This document shows positions 36,464-45,554 of a DNA stretch of 64,000 nucleotides, piece after piece. This DNA is from Streptomyces tendae. GTDB taxonomy: Bacteria; Actinomycetota; Actinomycetes; Streptomycetales; Streptomycetaceae. How positions within the stretch are numbered: position 1 is the first letter of the stretch; every line of letters starts with the position of its first letter. Location: positions 248,001-312,000 of the forward strand of contig NZ_CP043960.1 of assembly GCF_008632955.1 (NCBI RefSeq). The letters are read 5' to 3'. The notes beneath the pieces were generated by a model. The model was not told the DNA's origin. It saw only the letters and a list, made by a program, of their open reading frames with translations, and did not search any database. A program made the translations under genes and the position numbers.

Positions 36464-36778
36464 CTACATGTCGCGCTGGGCCTCGATTTCGGCGGCCAGA
36501 GCAGCCATGTCGCGCACGTGCGTGTAGTACCTGGTCGCGTACTCGTCGTCGATCGCCGGAAGGACCCGCTCGACCACGGTCATCAGCCGCGTCAGGCCCG
36601 CGCGGCGCTGTTCGTTGAGCGGACCTTTGACGACGCCGAGCGCATAGCCATAGGCGTCCGCGTCGAGCATCACCATGTCCTGGCCCTTGATGTCGAGGCC
36701 GCGAAAGCCGGGTGGGAACGGCATGGCCATGTGCTCGGCCATCCTCTGTGTGAGGGCGTCAACCTTCTCTTCGGACAT
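36464..36778 (-). CDS. Passenger gene in IS630, hypothetical protein
   Basis: About 104 residues from ATG 36778 (a GTG at 36802 is also in frame). The product (SEEKVDALTQRMAEHMAMPF, DIKGQDMVMLDADAYGYALG, DDEYATRYYTHVRDMAALAA) is mostly helical and soluble, with good codon bias. It resembles stand-alone hypothetical proteins of Streptomyces; the function is unknown. It lies inside the terminal repeats, upstream of the transposase and on the same strand. Confidence 0.65.
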   Translation of the reverse strand: MSEEKVDALTQRMAEHMAMPFPPGFRGLDIKGQDMVMLDADAYGYALGVVKGPLNEQRRAGLTRLMTVVERVLPAIDDEYATRYYTHVRDMAALAAEIEAQRDM

Positions 36779-37041
36779 GCGGAGATCTTGCCAGGAACTC
36801 ACCCGCGTCGAGGTTCAGTTCGCGGGCCCGACCCGGTGAACCAATGCGGTCAGAGCACTAGCCGCCACGGCCGACCGCGCTGCACGTCACCGCCCGACGC
36901 CGCACCAACGCCACCAACCTGGCGAACTGCGACTCGGTCAGCCCAGAGAACGGCTCGATCCACTTCGGATCATCTGCTGAGATCACCCCACCCATGCCCA
37001 ACCAACGCATCACCGCCCCACCGGTTACGGGACAACCTCTA

Positions 37042-37194
37042 AGGTTGTCCCGCAACTCTGGAGACGGATTGCCGGTGTCCGGTTCAACCCAATTGGCCGG
37101 AATCCCGTCGAGACCGCGAGTCGGGGTGGAACCGGACAAGTCGATCCGGCTGTGGTGACCTACCAGCCTTTGCCTCGAGTTACGGGACAACGCT
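37042..37194. mobile_element. 153-bp MITE-like element
   Basis: Ends AGGTTGTCCCGCAACTC and, inverted, AGCGTTGTCCCGTAACTC, with TA at both sides (37040-37041, 37195-37196). No coding content. Its ends match IS-B/IS-3 ends (GGTTGTCCCG), so those transposases could move it. Confidence 0.65.
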
Positions 37195-37196
37195 TA

Positions 37197-38066
37197 AAGG
37201 GTGTTGCAGAAGGCCGTGATCTCGCAGGCTGAAGCGGCTTTCGGGCCTCTGCGGTCATGCGGCGAGGGCGAGGTTATGCATGCGGGCGACGGCCTGGACG
37301 GCGTGGTGGAGGCCGTCGCCGCGTTGCCGGCAGTCACGGAGGATCTTGTAGTTCTTCATACGGGAGAAGGTGTGCTCGACGCGGGCACGGACCTTGCGAT
37401 GCTGCGCGTTGTCCTCCTCCTCGCCCTTCAGCAGGGGCCGCCCCGGGCGTTTGCGGTGCGGGACGATCAGGCCGGTGTTGATGTAGGCGCCGTCACCGAG
37501 GACCGTCACTCCCTCGCAGTGTGCGGCCAGGCCGGAGTCCCGCCAGGCTTTCGCGTCCGCGGTATTGCCGGGCACCGGACGGGCGGTTGCCACCACCAGA
37601 CGTGTCTCGGCGTCCACGATGACCTGCACGTTCGCCGAGAACCGGTAGTTGCGCGAGGACGCTCCGACCGTGCGGTCACGGACCGGGACGAGGGTGCCGT
37701 CCACGATCCACAGCCGCTCGGCTGCATCCTGAGAGGCGCGGGCCGGTTCGATCGCGAGCAACGGGCCGAGCCGCCGGATCACCCGGCACACGGTCGCCGG
37801 CGAGACGCCGAACAGCGGTGCGAGCTTCCGCATGGTGAGGTTCGTGCGGTAGTACACGGCCACCAGCAGCACCCGCTCGGCCAACGGCAGCCGCCACGGA
37901 CGACCCCAGCCACAGCCCTCGCCACCACGCTCCCGGACCGCTTTCAGTAACCGGCCGAACTGATCGACCCGCAACCCCGTGAACGTCTCCACCCACACCC
38001 GCTCGGCCCTCAACACCCCAGCCATACAATGGAGATGCCCAGTTCACGGCCTTCTGCAACACCCTT
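37197..38066 (-). mobile_element. IS-A2, complete IS5-family element
   Basis: 870 bp, ends AAGGGTGTTGCAGAAGGCCG and inverse, TA at 37195-37196 and 38067-38068. Opposite orientation to IS-A1. Confidence 0.85.
37255..38025 (-). CDS. IS5-family transposase (IS-A2)
   Basis: 256 residues, uninterrupted, with LTMRKLAPLFGVSPATVCRV, LWIVDGTLVPVRDR, VTVLGDGAYINTG and VRARVEHTFSRMKNYK. Same length as the IS-A1 protein. Probably active. Confidence 0.9.
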   Translation of the reverse strand: MAGVLRAERVWVETFTGLRVDQFGRLLKAVRERGGEGCGWGRPWRLPLAERVLLVAVYYRTNLTMRKLAPLFGVSPATVCRVIRRLGPLLAIEPARASQDAAERLWIVDGTLVPVRDRTVGASSRNYRFSANVQVIVDAETRLVVATARPVPGNTADAKAWRDSGLAAHCEGVTVLGDGAYINTGLIVPHRKRPGRPLLKGEEEDNAQHRKVRARVEHTFSRMKNYKILRDCRQRGDGLHHAVQAVARMHNLALAA

Positions 38067-38068
38067 TA

Positions 38069-39102
38069 GGCGGTGAGACGTCGAGGCTGCCGGGGGCTCG
38101 GTGTTCACTTCTAACGTGTCGACGTCAGGTCCGCGGTCTTCTGGTGAGACAGCAGGCCGGCGACGGCTTGGACGGAGCCGCTCATGTGTTCGCGGCAGCC
38201 GAGGTGTCGAGCCAGGGCTCGCCAGTTCTTCAGGTGGGCGATGCCGTGCTCGACCCGGATTCGGCTGAGGAGTGTGCCTTGCGCTGTCGCTCGTACATCT
38301 CCTCGTACCAGTCTGGGGCGTTCTTCTTGAACTTGCGGTGTGGTGGTGTCACCACCCTGCCGCCGGTCTGGCGCCCAGGCTCTGGTTAGCCGGCGTGGGC
38401 GAGAACCTCGATCGCAGGCCCCTCGGCCAGGAGCTTGACCAGTCCTAATTGGCGGGCATGGGTGATGTCGGCGCAGTTCGCGGGTCGTGCCGGGCTGCAC
38501 CACAGCACGCGCCCCTCGCCGTCCGTGACCACCATGGACTGGACGGCGTTCTGCTTGTTTCTTGCCGGAGATGAACTTGTCGCGGTTCTTGCGTCCGGCG
38601 GCTGGCCGACGAACCCAGATCTCGGTGCCGTCGATGATGCCGGTCGCCCTGCTCGCGCCGAGGTGTTCGACGACGTCGGCCAGAGACTGCAGCCGCACGT
38701 CGGGACTGACGGTGCAGCCTCGCTCAGCGAGCAGGGTCCGTACCTCACCGATGGCTCGGGTGATGGTGGAGCGGTCCACGCCATACCAGCAGGCCAGCAC
38801 GTAGTGAGTGACCCCGTGTCGACGATGGACGAGTGTGGCCAGGAGCCGGTCGACGAACGCCAGCCGGTGTTTCGCGCCTGCACCCACGGCCCGTTTCCGC
38901 GGCCGGGAGGTGAGCCGGGCCTGGTGACGCTCGTGCCACAACGGACCCACTTCAGCGCCGAGTTCAGCAATCACCTCAGCGGACAGGCCCGTGATCCGCC
39001 GGTCGCTGATGATCGCTGTACGAGACGCGTTCCCCACCACATCACCATGATCGGTGATCAGAGCCCCAACGTCTCACCGCTTACCGTGCACGAGCTCGTT
39101 AG
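38069..39102 (-). mobile_element. IS-C, IS5-family element, main part
   Basis: Right end TAACGAGCTCGTGCACGGTA (inverted, ending 39102). At the left it starts abruptly at GGCGGTGAGACGTCGAGG, the inner part of the same repeat; its outer 18 bases are at 33679-33696. Joined, the two ends match at nearly every base. Confidence 0.75.
38111..39040 (-). pseudogene. IS-C transposase, frameshifted
   Basis: N-terminal part in one frame (MVGNASRTAIISDRRITGLS, VTHYVLACWYGVDRSTITRA, GIIDGTEIWVRRPA with the first Asp). After ISGKKQ the reading continues in another frame (AVQSMVVTDGEGRVLWCSPA, CADITHARQLGLVKLL), then returns for RIRVEHGIAHLKNWRALARH. At least two indels are present. Confidence 0.8.
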
Positions 39103-39121
39103 CCGATCAAAGAGACGCGCG

Positions 39122-40129
39122 CTAGCCGGGCTGGGCCACAGGTTCGCCGCGGAACGTCGACCGGTACGTGCTCGGCGACACGCCCAGCGCCGCCTGGAAG
39201 TGCTGGCGCAGCGAGGCCCCCGTGCCGAAGCCAGCTTCCGCCGCCACCCGGTCCACCGGGAGGGCCGACTCCTCCAGGAGCTGGCGGGCGCGCTCGATTC
39301 GTTGCTGCGTAAGCCATTGAAGCGCCGAGACGCCGACCTCCTCGCGGAAGCGACGGGTGAACGTGCGGGTGCTCATCGACTCGCGGGCCGCCAGCTCGCG
39401 CAGCGTCAGCGGGCGGTGCAGATTGTCCAGCGCCCAGGCTCGGGCGGCCTTCGTCGACGACGTCCCGGGCTCGGGCACCGGACGGCGGACGAACTGGGCC
39501 TGGCCGCCCTCGCGGTGCGGGGAGACGACTGTGCCGCGGGCAACCTCGTTGGCCACGGCCGTGCCGTGATCGCGGCGGATGATGTGCAGAACCAGATCGA
39601 TCCCGGAGGCGACGCCGGCAGAGGTGAGGACGTCGCCGTCATCGGTGTAGAGCGCGCACGGGTCGACGTCGACTTTCGGGAACCGTTCCTGCAGTTCCGC
39701 GGCGGATTGCCAGTGCGTGGTCGCCGGGCGGCCGTCGAGCAGGCCGGCGGCGGCCAGCACGAACGCGCCGGTGCAGATCGACGCGATCCGCGTGCCCTCC
39801 CGGATCTGCGCAAGCGCGGTGCGCACCGGCGGGGCCAGCTCGCGCGCCGCTGGCTCGTAGTCGGCCGTCGACGCCGAAACGATCACGGTATCGGCCTCTG
39901 CGAGGACTTCCGGACCTCGGTGCACGGGGATGACGACGTCGGAGTCGGTGCGCACAGACCCTGGCTCGGGCGTGCAGGTGACGACCTCGTACAGCGGCTC
40001 TCCTGCCGCCGAGCGCGCTTGCCCGAACAGCCGCTGGACGATGCCGAGTTCCATCACGAGCATCCCGTGCCGCACCAGTACGGCGACGCGGTGGCGGCCG
40101 GGGTGCGCGAAAGCGCCAGGCGAAGTCAT
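39122..40129 (-). CDS. GlxA-type AraC regulator (DJ-1/PfpI plus AraC HTH)
   Basis: 335 residues from ATG 40129. The N-terminal two thirds is a DJ-1/PfpI-like domain with the elbow Cys in IASICTGAFVLAAAGLLDG and GVASGIDLVLHIIRRDHG. The C-terminal AraC domain has RPLTLRELAARESMSTRTFT and VDRVAAEAGFGTGASLRQHF. Such regulators are usually activators or repressors of a neighbouring enzyme gene. It is divergent from a quinone reductase gene 70 bases away, which is the probable target. Confidence 0.88.
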   Translation of the reverse strand: MTSPGAFAHPGRHRVAVLVRHGMLVMELGIVQRLFGQARSAAGEPLYEVVTCTPEPGSVRTDSDVVIPVHRGPEVLAEADTVIVSASTADYEPAARELAPPVRTALAQIREGTRIASICTGAFVLAAAGLLDGRPATTHWQSAAELQERFPKVDVDPCALYTDDGDVLTSAGVASGIDLVLHIIRRDHGTAVANEVARGTVVSPHREGGQAQFVRRPVPEPGTSSTKAARAWALDNLHRPLTLRELAARESMSTRTFTRRFREEVGVSALQWLTQQRIERARQLLEESALPVDRVAAEAGFGTGASLRQHFQAALGVSPSTYRSTFRGEPVAQPG

Positions 40130-40199
40130 GGCCCAATTCTTGCACACATTGGCTGTCAGGCCACTCGCTCACGCTCCGCGACTGTCGGATGATCGAATC

Positions 40200-40967
40200 A
40201 TGAACGTGTTGTGGGTACTCGCCCATCCCGAAGCCCGCTCGCTGAGCGGCGCCCTCCGCGACGACAGCATCCAGACACTCCGGAATCTCGGCCATGACGT
40301 GCGAGAGTCGGATCTGTACGCGATGAAGTGGAATCCGGTCGTCGACGCGACTGACTACGGCGCCGAAGCCGCCGACGAGCGGCTGCAGGTCGCGGCGGCG
40401 TCCGCCCGTGCGTACGCGGGGGGCACACTTAGCCCAGAAATCGTTGCCGAGCAGGAGAAACTGGCCTGGGCGGACGCGGTCGTCGTGCAGTTCCCGCTGT
40501 GGTGGTTCGGCGTCCCCGCGATCCTCAAGGGCTGGATCGACCGCGTGTTCGTGAAGGGTTTCGCGTACGGTCTGTCCGGCGATGACGGCCGCACGCTCCA
40601 CTACGGCGAGGGCAGACTGGCGGGCAAGCGCGCGATGGCGGTCGTGACGGGTGGCGCCAGCGAAGCGGCGCTGGGCCCCCGTAGCATCAACGGTTCACTT
40701 GATGACCTGCTGTTCAGCCTCCAGCACGGGACGTTCTTCTACACCGGGATGTCGGTCCTCCCGCCGTACGCGGTGTACGGCGCCGACCGGGTGTCCCCGG
40801 AGCAGTTCAACGAGGCCCGCGACGGGCTGCGCGAGCGGCTGCGCACGCTGGAGACAACGCAGCCGCTGCCGTACCGCTCCCGCAACGGTGGCGACTACGA
40901 CGAAACCATGGTCCTTAAGGAGGCGCACGTGCCCGGTGAGACCGGGTTCTCGATCCACCTCCGGTAA
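40200..40967 (+). CDS. NAD(P)H:quinone oxidoreductase (flavodoxin-like, NQO1/MdaB family)
   Basis: 255 residues from ATG 40200. The N-terminal VLWVLAHPEARSLSGALRDD binds the flavin phosphate, DAVVVQFPLWWFGVPAILKG is the family hallmark for FMN/FAD binding, and the later VVTGGASEAALGP and TGMSVLPPYAVYGAD complete the fold. These enzymes reduce quinones or azo/nitro compounds by two electrons. It is probably controlled by the divergent GlxA-type gene. Confidence 0.88.
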   Translation: MNVLWVLAHPEARSLSGALRDDSIQTLRNLGHDVRESDLYAMKWNPVVDATDYGAEAADERLQVAAASARAYAGGTLSPEIVAEQEKLAWADAVVVQFPLWWFGVPAILKGWIDRVFVKGFAYGLSGDDGRTLHYGEGRLAGKRAMAVVTGGASEAALGPRSINGSLDDLLFSLQHGTFFYTGMSVLPPYAVYGADRVSPEQFNEARDGLRERLRTLETTQPLPYRSRNGGDYDETMVLKEAHVPGETGFSIHLR

Positions 40968-40989
40968 CCACAGCACGGGCTGGGTCAAC

Positions 40990-41270
40990 AAGACTCCGAC
41001 ACCGGCCGCGAGCAGCACGAGCATAACCACAGGGCCCCACGTCGTGTGTGCCGCCAGTGACGACAGCCTTCTTTCGCCGATTCCTCACCGGATCTCCTCG
41101 ATGAGGCTCATCTCCATCAGCAGGAACAGACCGCTGATGCCGATGCCCGGCACAGGCTGTTGAGTGCCGTATGTAGACAGACGAGCGAGGAGGGCGCCCA
41201 TCTGCTGCAGCTCGGCCTGTGGGATGACGAGAGCATGGCGGGTGGCGGCGCGGCGCAGGGCGTCACGTCG
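40990..41270 (-). pseudogene. Remnant of two small overlapping genes
   Basis: A protein-like frame ends at TGA 41088-41086 (ALVIPQAELQQMGALLARLS, GISGLFLLMEMSLIEEIR) without a start codon. A second frame begins at the overlapping GTGA and switches frame to a hydrophobic segment (TWGPVVMLVLLAAGVGVLLT). Neither family is recognised. Confidence 0.3.
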
Positions 41271-41722
41271 CCACCCGCTCGGAAGCTACCGGTCCGAAGA
41301 CGGCTGGCTTGGCCTGCAGCATGCCCGCGTCTGCCCGGCAGTGCCCGCCGAGTGCCGTGGACTGGGCCACACCAGCAGAATCTTGCCCGGGTCGTGCACT
41401 GTCCACGGCTTGCGCCACGGCGCCAGTGCCGACGATATCGCAGTGTCCAGACCGGACTTGCCGGCAAGACTCAACGAACAGCATCGCCCCGGCTTGCGAG
41501 ACCACCCCACCCTCCTCGACGTGGAACACACGGATAAACCCGCGACCAGCAACAACATGCCCGAGGCCGAGTCCGTTGAGCCGTCTGAAGTGGCGCTGGC
41601 AAGGTCGGCGGACGACCAACTGATCGACGAGCTGGTGGGCCGGGCTCAGGTCGAGGGGTTTCAGCTGACCGGCGAGTGCGGGCTGCTCCAACAGCTGACC
41701 AAACGGCTGCTGGAGTCAGTTC

Positions 41723-42413
41723 TTAGTACTCCAGCAGCGGTTCGTGTCCTGAGCTGCGTTTTCGGTAGTGGCAGCGGCGGGCGACGGCCTGGCGGTGTCT
41801 TCTCCAGGCCGACCACTTCAGTGCGTGGGTGACGGGGTCGCGGTCGGCTCGTGGGTGGGGCAGGAGAGTGTCCAGAAGCCGCCGGATTTCTGCCACGGTG
41901 AGCGGGACGAGGGCTGATCCGTTTCTGCAGCCCCCTTTGCGGTCGCCGGCCTGGGCGGCGAGTGCGGTCAGGATGGCGTGGGCGAGCATGGTCAGGGTGA
42001 TGTGCCGGTACCAGCCGGGATAGCGGCGGACCTCGGTACTCGTCGAGGCCGCATTCGTTCTTGGCGGCCTGGAAGCACTCCTCGATCGCCCAGCGGGAGC
42101 CGGCCACCTGGGCCAGCTCGGCGATCTCGACGCCGACGGGGGCGTAGGCCAGGTAGTAGGCCACCGCTTCGGGGTCGGACAGGCTGCGGCGGGCCATCAC
42201 CCAGCGGTGATGGGTCGGCGGGTCGGGGTCGAAGACGAGGTTGGCGGGCAGCTTGGCTGCGGCCCAGTCGTAGAGGCGCGGGCCCTTGGCGCCGTCGCCG
42301 CAGGAGAGTCTCTGCCAGGCATCGGCAGGGGCGTCCTCGATGAGCTGGTCGATGCGCCAGATCCCGGCCAGGGACTTGATCTGCTGCTGCCCTCCATACC
42401 AGGACAACGACAA
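41723..42413 (-). pseudogene. IS701-family transposase, N-terminal half deleted
   Basis: Retained: LYDWAAAKLPANLVFDPDPP, GSRWAIEECFQAAKNECGLD and, after a frame change near the DEY motif, MLAHAILTALAAQAGDRKGG to the C-terminus. The catalytic N-terminal half is missing. Confidence 0.75.
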
Positions 42414-42447
42414 TCACCAGCTCAAGACACGAACCGCTGCTGGAGTA
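41727..42447 (-). mobile_element. IS-E, internally deleted IS701-family element
   Basis: Ends TACTCCAGCAGCGGTTCGTG and inverse; TTAG precedes and TTAA follows, compatible with a 4-bp duplication that has mutated. At 721 bp it is about half the normal size. It interrupts the IS256 gene exactly between LLESV and KGEIADHL. Confidence 0.7.
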
Positions 42448-43413
42448 TTAAGGGCGAGATCGCCGACCATCTCGGCTATGACAAGCACGATCCGGCCGGG
42501 AAGAACGGCGGCAACTCAGGCAACGGCACTCGTGCCAAGACCGTGCTCACCGACGTCGGCCGGTCGCGATAGCCGTTCCCCGTGACCGGGAAGGCAGCTT
42601 CGAGCCGAGGATCGTCAAGAAGCGGGCAGAAGCGCCTGACGGCGTCGACGAGATGGTCATCTCGCTCGCTGCGAAGGGCCTGCCCACCGGTGAGGTCCAG
42701 GCTCATTTGGCGGAGGTCTATGGCGCCGACGTATCCCGCCAGACGGTCTCCACGATCACCGACAAGGTCCTGGACGGCATGGCCGAGTGGCAGAACCCGC
42801 CCCTCTGCACATCCTCACCGAGGTCACGAACCGTGGCGTGAACGACGTGCTGATGCTGGTCTGCGACGGTCTGAAGGGGCCGGCCCGAGGCGGTCGAGAC
42901 GGTCTGGCCGAACACGACGTGCAGACCTGCGTGGTGCACCTGTTGCGGAACTCCTTTTCCGCTATGCTGCCAGCCAGGACTGGGACAAGATCGCCTAGAT
43001 CCTCAAGCCCGTCTACGCGGCGCCGACCGAGGAGGCCGCTAAGCGGTTCGCGGAGTTTGCCGACGCCTGGGGCCGGAAGTATCCGGTGATCGTACGGTTC
43101 TGGGAGAACGCGCGGGAAGAGTTCACCCCGTTCCTGCGCTTTGACACCGAGATCCGCCGGATCGTCTGCACGACCAATGTCATCGAGTCCGTCAACGCCA
43201 GGATCCGGCGGGCGGTGAAAGCCCGCGGTCACTTCCCCAACGAGCAGGCCGCGTTGAAGTGCGCCTGCATGGCGCTCATGTCCCTCGACCCCACCGGCAA
43301 GGGCCAGGCCCGCTGGACCATGCGCTGGAAGACCGCACTGAACGCCGACATCACCTTCGACGGCCGCCTCTCCGAAGCCTTTCAGTAACCCTCAACAATG
43401 ACAGCCCCCGCTA

Positions 43414-44546
43414 GTCTTCTGAGTCTGGAATTCTATTCAGATGTGTAGGGTTGCCTGGTGGCACGTACTGGGCGGCCGAAGGCCGAGTTGATCCTTTCGG
43501 ATGAGGAACGGGCTGCGCTGGAGGGATGGGTTCGGCGTCGTTCCACCCCGCAGGCGTGGGCTTTGCGGTGCCGGATCATCCTGGCCTGCGCGACCGGCGC
43601 GTCGAACAAGGACGTGGCCGCACAGCTCGGTTCGACGCCGCATGCGGTGGGCCGCTGGCGGAAGCGGTTCGTCGAGCACCGGATTGCCGGGTTGGGTGAC
43701 ATGCCGCGGTCCGGCGGGCCCCGGACGGTTACCGACGAGCAGGTGGCCGCGGTGGTGAAGCGGACGCTGGAGACCGCGCCGAAGAATGCCACGCCCTGGT
43801 CGACGCGGGCGATGGCCCGCGAGATGGGCCTGTCGCAGTCGACCGTGTCGCGGATCTGGCGGGCCTTCGGCCTGCAGCCACACCGCACCGAGACGTTCAA
43901 GCTGTCGACGGACCCGTACTTCGTCGACAAGGTCCACGACGTGGTCGGCCTCTATCTGGACCCGCCCGAGCGGGCCTTGGTGTTCTGTGTCGACGAGAAG
44001 TCGCAGATCCAGGCCCTGGACCGGTCCCAGCCGGTGCTGCCGATGATGCCCGGCGTCCCGCAGCGGGTCACCCACGACTACGTGCGCGCGGGCACCACCA
44101 CATTGTTCGCCGCACTGGAGGTGGCCACGGGGAAGGTGATCGGCTCTCTGCACCGCCGGCACCGGGCCGAGGAGTTCAAGAAGTTCCTGATCAAACTCGA
44201 CCAGGAGATACCGGCGGACCTGGACGTGCACCTGGTGCTGGACAACTACGCCACCCACAAGACGCCGGCGATCAAAACCTGGCTGCTGGCTCACCCCCGC
44301 TTCCACCTGCACTTCACGCCCACCGGATCGTCCTGGCTCAATCTGGTCGAGCGGTGGTTCGCCGAGCTGACCAACAAGCAGATACGGCGCGGCGTCCACA
44401 AAAGCGTCCAAGCGTTGGAGAGAGACATCCGCACCTGGATCGCCGCATGGAACACCGACCCCAAACCCTACGTCTGGACCAAGACCGCAGACCAGATCCT
44501 CGAACGTCTCGCCAGCTATCTGAACAGAATGCCCGACTCAAAAGAC
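43414..44546 (+). mobile_element. IS630-family element, complete (1133 bp)
   Basis: Ends GTCTTCTGAGTCTGGAATTC and its imperfect inverse; TA on both sides (43412-43413, 44547-44548). Fragments of the same element are at 14.6 and 16.7 kb. Confidence 0.85.
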
Positions 44547-44549
44547 TAG
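43458..44549 (+). CDS. IS630-family transposase, complete
   Basis: 363 residues from GTG 43458. N-terminal HTH (TGASNKDVAAQLGSTPHAVG, MAREMGLSQSTVSRIWRAF), DDE_3 domain with VFCVDEKSQIQALDRSQPV, HLVLDNYATHKTPAIKTW and SSWLNLVERWFAELTNKQIR. The stop codon TAG begins in the TA target duplication, so the last codon depends on the insertion site. Probably active. Confidence 0.92.
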   Translation: MARTGRPKAELILSDEERAALEGWVRRRSTPQAWALRCRIILACATGASNKDVAAQLGSTPHAVGRWRKRFVEHRIAGLGDMPRSGGPRTVTDEQVAAVVKRTLETAPKNATPWSTRAMAREMGLSQSTVSRIWRAFGLQPHRTETFKLSTDPYFVDKVHDVVGLYLDPPERALVFCVDEKSQIQALDRSQPVLPMMPGVPQRVTHDYVRAGTTTLFAALEVATGKVIGSLHRRHRAEEFKKFLIKLDQEIPADLDVHLVLDNYATHKTPAIKTWLLAHPRFHLHFTPTGSSWLNLVERWFAELTNKQIRRGVHKSVQALERDIRTWIAAWNTDPKPYVWTKTADQILERLASYLNRMPDSKD

Positions 44550-45443
44550 GAGTTGTCGTCAAATGTCACGCCCACATCAGCAGGGCTGCGAGGGTGACGG
44601 CTGCTTGGTAGGACTCGGCGGTCTTGTCGTAGCGAGTGGCGATGCCGCGCCACTGTTTGAGGCGGTTGAAGCACTGCTCGACGACGTTGCGCCGCTTGTA
44701 GACCTGGTTGTCGAAGGCCGGCGGACGTCCGTCACGGCTGCCGCGTCGGAGCCGGTTGCGGATTTGGTCGGACCGTTCCGGGATGGTGTGCCGGATGTTG
44801 CGTCGCCGCAGCCAGGTGCGTATGGGTTTGGAGCTGTAGCCCTTGTCGCCGATGACGTGGTCGGGGCGGACCCGGGGCCGTCCCGGCCCGAGCCGGGGCA
44901 CCCGGATCGCCTGCATCACGGCGGTGAACTGCGTGCAGTCGTTGGTGTTCCCGCCGGTGACGGTGAAGGCGAGCGGTCGCCCCACAGCGTCGCAGGCCAG
45001 GTGGATTTTGCTGGTCAGGCCGCCTCTGGACCGGCCGAGTCCCGGGGTGCGGAGCCCTCTTTTCGCGCTCCGGCCGCGTGCTGGTGGGCCCGGACGGACG
45101 ATCGTGGAGTCGACCGACACGAGCCACTCGATGTCCCCGGTGCGTCGGCCTTGGCCTGAGCGGCCCGGAGCATGCGCTCGAAGGTGCCGTCCTTGGCCCA
45201 CCGGCGGAAGCGGGTGGGCAGCGTGGCCCAGGAACCGTACCGCTCGGGCACGTCCCGCCAAGCGGTCCCGGTACGGAACTTCCACACGATCCCGTTGAGC
45301 ACCGTACGGTCGTCCAACCGCTTCCTGCCCCGCAGCGACTCGGGCAGCAGCGGCCGGACGAACTCCCACTCGGCATCCGACAGTTCATGGCGACGTATCA
45401 CCCAACCATGATCCCCGACCGAAGATCATTTGACGACAGACCC
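44549..45443 (-). mobile_element. IS5-family element sharing a TA with the IS630
   Basis: Inner end sequences TTGTCGTCAAATG at 44553 and, inverted, CTGTCGTCAAATG ending near 45441; TA at 44547-44548 and 45444-45445. The left TA is the same one that bounds the IS630. Confidence 0.7.
44566..45401 (-). pseudogene. IS5-family transposase, frameshifted
   Basis: N-terminal DUF4096 part in one frame from ATG 45401 (RRHELSDAEWEFVRPLLPES, GTAWRDVPERYGSW), then after APG the catalytic part in another frame (DIEWLVSVDSTIVR, GLGRSRGGLTSKIHLACDA, VIGDKGYSSKPIRTWLRRR, NVVEQCFNRLKQWRGIATRY). The change falls in a G run and looks like loss of one G. Confidence 0.8.
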
Positions 45444-45522
45444 TAGCCTGACCAGCGCCGTCTGGGCGTTTCGGGCGGAGGTGGGCGAGTGGCGGGAGCG
45501 GGCCCATGTGTCTATGCGTCGG

Positions 45523-45550
45523 TGCCGCCTGTGGGTGTCCACAGGCGGCA
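45523..45550 (-). terminator. Terminator after the Cys-repeat peptide gene
   Basis: TGCCGCCTGTGG, loop GTGT, CCACAGGCGGCA: perfect 12-bp stem five bases after the stop codon. Confidence 0.8.
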
Positions 45551-45554
45551 GCCA

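Larger units (their letters stand above)
35228..36858 (-). mobile_element. IS630-family element with a passenger ORF
   Basis: Terminal repeats GTGCTCTGACCGCATTGGTT (35228) and its inverse ending at 36858; TA on both sides (35226-35227, 36859-36860), as expected for IS630. Besides the transposase it holds a second gene (36464-36778) between the transposase start and the right end. Confidence 0.8.
34597..37010 (-). pseudogene. IS-B transposase, split and frameshifted
   Basis: The N-terminus (from ATG 37010: MRWLGMGGVISADDPKWIEPF) lies at 36861-37010 and the rest at 34597-35225 (EDRVLLVATYWRTNLTLRQV, YIVDGTLVPTRDRS, C-terminal RVEHALSRLKNWQILRDCRL). The IS630 sits between, inserted after GRPWRL. 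Another frame change occurs near 34790. It is close in sequence to the IS-3 transposase. Confidence 0.8.
34572..37039 (-). mobile_element. IS-B, IS5-family element split by an IS630
   Basis: Ends GAGGTTGTCCCGTA at 34572 and inverted at 37039, with TA at 34570-34571 and 37040-37041. Without the nested 1631-bp IS630 and its TA duplication the element would be about 835 bp, normal for this group. Confidence 0.75.
41557..43388 (+). pseudogene. IS256-family transposase, split and frameshifted
   Basis: N-terminus 41557-41722 (MPEAESVEPSEVALARSADD, LLQQLTKRLLESV), interrupted by IS-E, resuming at 42448 (GEIADHLGYDKHDPAGKNGG). The middle shows several frame changes (EVQAHLAEVYGADVSRQTVS, NRGVNDVLMLVCDGLKG), then an intact C-terminus (FWENAREEFTPFLRFDTEIR, ARIRRAVKARGHFPNEQAAL, stop 43386-43388). 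Confidence 0.85.
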
